Of a stretch of DNA of 64,000 bases, positions 61,789-64,000 are shown piece after piece. Positions within the stretch are counted from its first letter, which is position 1, and each line of letters opens with the position of its first letter. The stretch is from Paraburkholderia sp. HP33-1 (lineage in GTDB: Bacteria > Pseudomonadota > Gammaproteobacteria > Burkholderiales > Burkholderiaceae). Where the stretch lies: positions 744,001-808,000 of the forward strand of contig NZ_JAJEJR010000003.1 of NCBI RefSeq assembly GCF_021390595.1. Reading direction: 5' to 3'. Both the position numbers and the translations under genes were made by a program. A model generated the notes under the pieces. It ran no database searches and was not told the DNA's origin. It was given only the letters and a program-made list of their open reading frames with translations.

Positions 61789-63108
61789 ATGAACCTCGCA
61801 AAGCCAATCGCCGGCACCCCAGACGGCTCGCGCCGGTCGAAAGTCGCGACCGTACTGCGCGTGACGAGCGGCAACTTCCTCGAACAGTTCGACTTCTTTC
61901 TGTTTGGCTTCTACGCCACCTCGATCTCGAAGATCTTCTTTCCGGCGTCGAGCGAGTTCGCCTCGCTGATGCTGACCTTCGCCGTGTTCGGCGCGGGTTT
62001 TCTGATGCGTCCGCTCGGCGCTATCTTTCTCGGCGCCTACATCGACAAGGTGGGGCGGCGTACCGGCCTCATCGTCACGCTGTCGATCATGGCGAGCGGC
62101 ACGATACTGATCGCGTGTGTGCCGGGTTACGCGACCATCGGCCTGCTCGCGCCCGCGCTCGTTCTGATCGGACGGCTCTTGCAGGGTTTCTCGGCGGGCG
62201 CGGAGTTGGGCGGCGTGTCGGTGTATCTCTCGGAAATGGCGACGCCCGGCGCAAAGGGCTTCTACACGAGCTGGCAGTCGGCTAGCCAGCAGGTCGCTAT
62301 CGTGATGGCGGCGGCGCTCGGTTACGGGCTCAATCACTGGATGAGCGCGCAGCAGATCGGCGCGTGGGGATGGCGCATTCCGTTTTTCATCGGCTGCGCG
62401 ATCGTGCCGTTCCTTTTCATGCTGCGCCGCTCGCTGCAGGAAACCGCCGCGTTCGAGGCGCGCCCGCATCATCCGCAGACGCGTGAAATCTTCGCGCTGT
62501 TGCTCAGCAACTGGCGCACGGTGGTCGCAGGCATGCTGCTCACCGCGATGACGACCACCACGTTCTACCTCATCACGGTTTACACGCCGACCTTCGGCAA
62601 GTCCGTCCTCAAACTGTCGACGTCGGACAGCCTGATGGTGACACTGCTCGTGGGCGTCTCGAACTTCATCTGGCTGCCGATCGGCGGCGCGCTGTCGGAC
62701 CGGATCGGCCGCAAGCCGATCTTGCTCGCCATTACCGTATTGGCGATCTTCACCGCGTATCCGGCATTGTCATGGCTTGCCGCGGCGCCGAGCTTCGGCC
62801 GCATGCTGATGGTGCTGTTGTGGTTCTCCTTCTTCTTCGGCATGTATAACGGCGCGATGGTCGCCGCGCTCACCGAGGTCATGCCCGCGGAAGTACGCGT
62901 TGCGGGCTTTTCGCTGGCGTTCAGTCTCGCGACGGCGTTGTTCGGCGGCTTCACGCCTGCCGTGTCGACCTTTCTGATCGAAGCCACGCATGACAAGGCT
63001 GCGCCCGGCTACTGGCTCAGTTTCGCTGCGCTGTGCGGGCTTGCCGCGACGCTTGGACTGTATCGGCGTCGTACGGGGCGGGAGGCTTCGACGGCTTCGT
63101 CGGTGTAA
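61789..63108 (+). CDS. tcuC: MFS tricarballylate/citrate:proton symporter
   Basis: A 439-residue carrier of the metabolite:H+ symporter family. [48 protein letters not shown] and [42 protein letters not shown] are characteristic of citrate/tricarballylate carriers (CitA/TcuC). The operon position after tcuAB supports tricarballylate. AGGAGAC precedes the ATG. Confidence 0.88.
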   Translation: MNLAKPIAGTPDGSRRSKVATVLRVTSGNFLEQFDFFLFGFYATSISKIFFPASSEFASLMLTFAVFGAGFLMRPLGAIFLGAYIDKVGRRTGLIVTLSIMASGTILIACVPGYATIGLLAPALVLIGRLLQGFSAGAELGGVSVYLSEMATPGAKGFYTSWQSASQQVAIVMAAALGYGLNHWMSAQQIGAWGWRIPFFIGCAIVPFLFMLRRSLQETAAFEARPHHPQTREIFALLLSNWRTVVAGMLLTAMTTTTFYLITVYTPTFGKSVLKLSTSDSLMVTLLVGVSNFIWLPIGGALSDRIGRKPILLAITVLAIFTAYPALSWLAAAPSFGRMLMVLLWFSFFFGMYNGAMVAALTEVMPAEVRVAGFSLAFSLATALFGGFTPAVSTFLIEATHDKAAPGYWLSFAALCGLAATLGLYRRRTGREASTASSV

Positions 63109-63281
63109 CGCTGATTTCGGTTCACTGAGCCGACCGCAATACGTATCTGCTTCAGATCAGTGAGCTGCTGTATCAGATCGAAGCCCGAGGTTTTTTGGCC
63201 CTGGCCATTGCTCAGATATTCAAGCGTCGGCTTCGCTTGAGTGTCGGACTTTCCAGGGCCTACGCTATCACTGCGCGAAAA

Positions 63282-63845
63282 TCAACGAGGCTTGTAAGAG
63301 AACTTCTGGCCGCCAACGCTAGCCTCATACATCAGCCCACCCTTGGCCACCGTAAATACAGCCATGCCTTTTTTATAGCCGCCCGAAGTTTTAGCATCTT
63401 TCTTGCCACCACTAACGTTAGCAGACGTGCCCGTCGTGCCTGCCTGCGCGCCAGCCGCCGCAGTAATCGCGATCGCATTGGCATCCGCGCCGAATTCAAA
63501 GTTGCCAGCGGTGAATTCTTTGAGGGCTCGTTCATCCTCGAACAAGATCAGTTCACTGTACACCTGGCCGCCTAGTTGCAAGCCCACAGTCACCTGAGTC
63601 ATCGACGTATCGCCGATATGCTTCCCTTGCTCATAGACACGGCCCTTGCCGTGGGCACCACCTATTCCGACCCCTCCCTTGCCTATCTTCGGGAAAACAG
63701 CGTAGGCATAGGCATTTTGCAGAAGAACGCCGCTTTCTCCCGCGTTCCTGAACAGATTGAGTGTGTCGCTATATTCATCGGCCCGAGCAGCGGAAATAGG
63801 CAACATCAGCAGAATTGTGAGCGTCAATACCAAACGTTTGAGCAT
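63282..63845 (-). CDS. SYLF-domain lipid-binding protein (BPSL1445-like)
   Basis: A 187-residue exported protein. Signal peptide 1-22 (ILLMLPISAARA/D). The mature part has the SYLF/Ysc84 features: AYAYAVFPKIGKGGVGIGGAHGKGRVYEQGKHIGDTSMTQVTVGLQLGGQVYSELILFEDERALKEF. It is very like the Burkholderia BPSL1445 antigen family. SYLF domains bind phosphoinositides in eukaryotes; a lipid-related role at the outer membrane is presumed in bacteria. Convergent with tcuC; not part of that operon. Confidence 0.9.
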   Translation of the reverse strand: MLKRLVLTLTILLMLPISAARADEYSDTLNLFRNAGESGVLLQNAYAYAVFPKIGKGGVGIGGAHGKGRVYEQGKHIGDTSMTQVTVGLQLGGQVYSELILFEDERALKEFTAGNFEFGADANAIAITAAAGAQAGTTGTSANVSGGKKDAKTSGGYKKGMAVFTVAKGGLMYEASVGGQKFSYKPR

Positions 63846-64000
63846 GATATGTTCTCCATGGATTGATCACATTAAAGCACTGCCGTGACGTACTTCACCC
63901 GCATTATTCGATCCTGCCGCGGACGAGAAAATATTTTTTATGATCTTCCGGGAGTGGATAGCATCCAGAGTGCGTCTCCGCGCTCGCGGGGCCGGGGAAA
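63846..64000. other. Upstream region of the SYLF gene, no further gene seen
   Basis: Contains the SYLF promoter on the minus strand. A GGAGA site lies about five bases before the SYLF start. Nothing else recognised to the window edge. Confidence 0.4.

Noticed and set aside
60943..62472. 509-codon antisense frame over tcuB and tcuC
   Set aside because: Shadow; low-complexity Arg/Glu/His translation.
1..64000. CRISPR arrays, tRNA or rRNA genes, riboswitches
   Set aside because: No regularly spaced repeats, cloverleaf-like sequences or known riboswitch cores were seen by eye; a tRNAscan or Rfam search would settle it.

Overview
The window is high-GC, densely coded DNA of a Burkholderiaceae type, most like Paraburkholderia or Caballeronia. 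The evidence is the mix of LysR-regulated catabolic operons, an IS1182-family element, a DUF3701-type integrase, a SYLF-domain protein of the BPSL1445 type, and the general protein style. No tRNA, rRNA or CRISPR array was seen. Nearly everything is accessory metabolism, transport, sensing and envelope function, as expected of a secondary replicon or a flexible chromosomal region.

Layout, left part. 1-2.8 kb: the 3' end of a membrane-protein gene, a small membrane protein and an intact insertion sequence with terminal repeats and target duplication. 2.8-13.6 kb: a secreted sialidase-like (BNR) protein, a GNAT acetyltransferase, a tsdBA-type thiosulfate dehydrogenase pair followed by a chemoreceptor, several exported proteins, a cytochrome b561, and a TetR/metallo-hydrolase divergent pair with an inverted-repeat operator. 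13.6-18.9 kb: an aldarate (galactarate/talarate-like) locus with a LacI-family regulator, two perfect 18-bp operators, an ACS-type MFS permease, an enolase-superfamily dehydratase and a second MFS carrier. 19-25.5 kb: a LysR regulator and alpha/beta hydrolase facing a complete livKHMGF-type ABC operon. 26.5-33.4 kb: an acyltransferase, an Aer-type aerotaxis receptor, an MmyB-like regulator with a divergent short-chain dehydrogenase, a 45-residue ORF and a solitary integrase.

Right part. 33.5-37.4 kb: a carbohydrate-type ABC importer without its ATPase, translationally coupled to a PI-PLC-like phosphodiesterase. 37.5-43.2 kb: a decaying lipoprotein island (TraT-like protein, a small lipoprotein and its remnant, an apparently inactivated M48/PDZ lipoprotein and its 3' duplicate, a truncated XRE gene, a structured intergenic block). 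43.2-55.9 kb: a ten-gene catabolic operon of ALDH, a ThDP-dependent enzyme, a Liv importer whose LivM, LivG and LivF are one 869-residue protein, a TIM-barrel isomerase, a cupin, an epimerase, an SDR and a KSTD/fumarate-reductase-like flavoprotein. 55.9-59.1 kb: three related LysR genes. 59.1-63.1 kb: a tricarballylate-type tcuABC operon. 63.3-63.8 kb: a SYLF-domain protein.

The strongest candidate for an undescribed system is the 43.2-55.9 kb operon. It carries its own importer and a ThDP enzyme/ALDH pair that could cleave an activated diketone and oxidise the resulting aldehyde. Its substrate cannot be read from the sequence. The lipoprotein island at 37.5-43.2 kb is the most unusual evolutionary locus.
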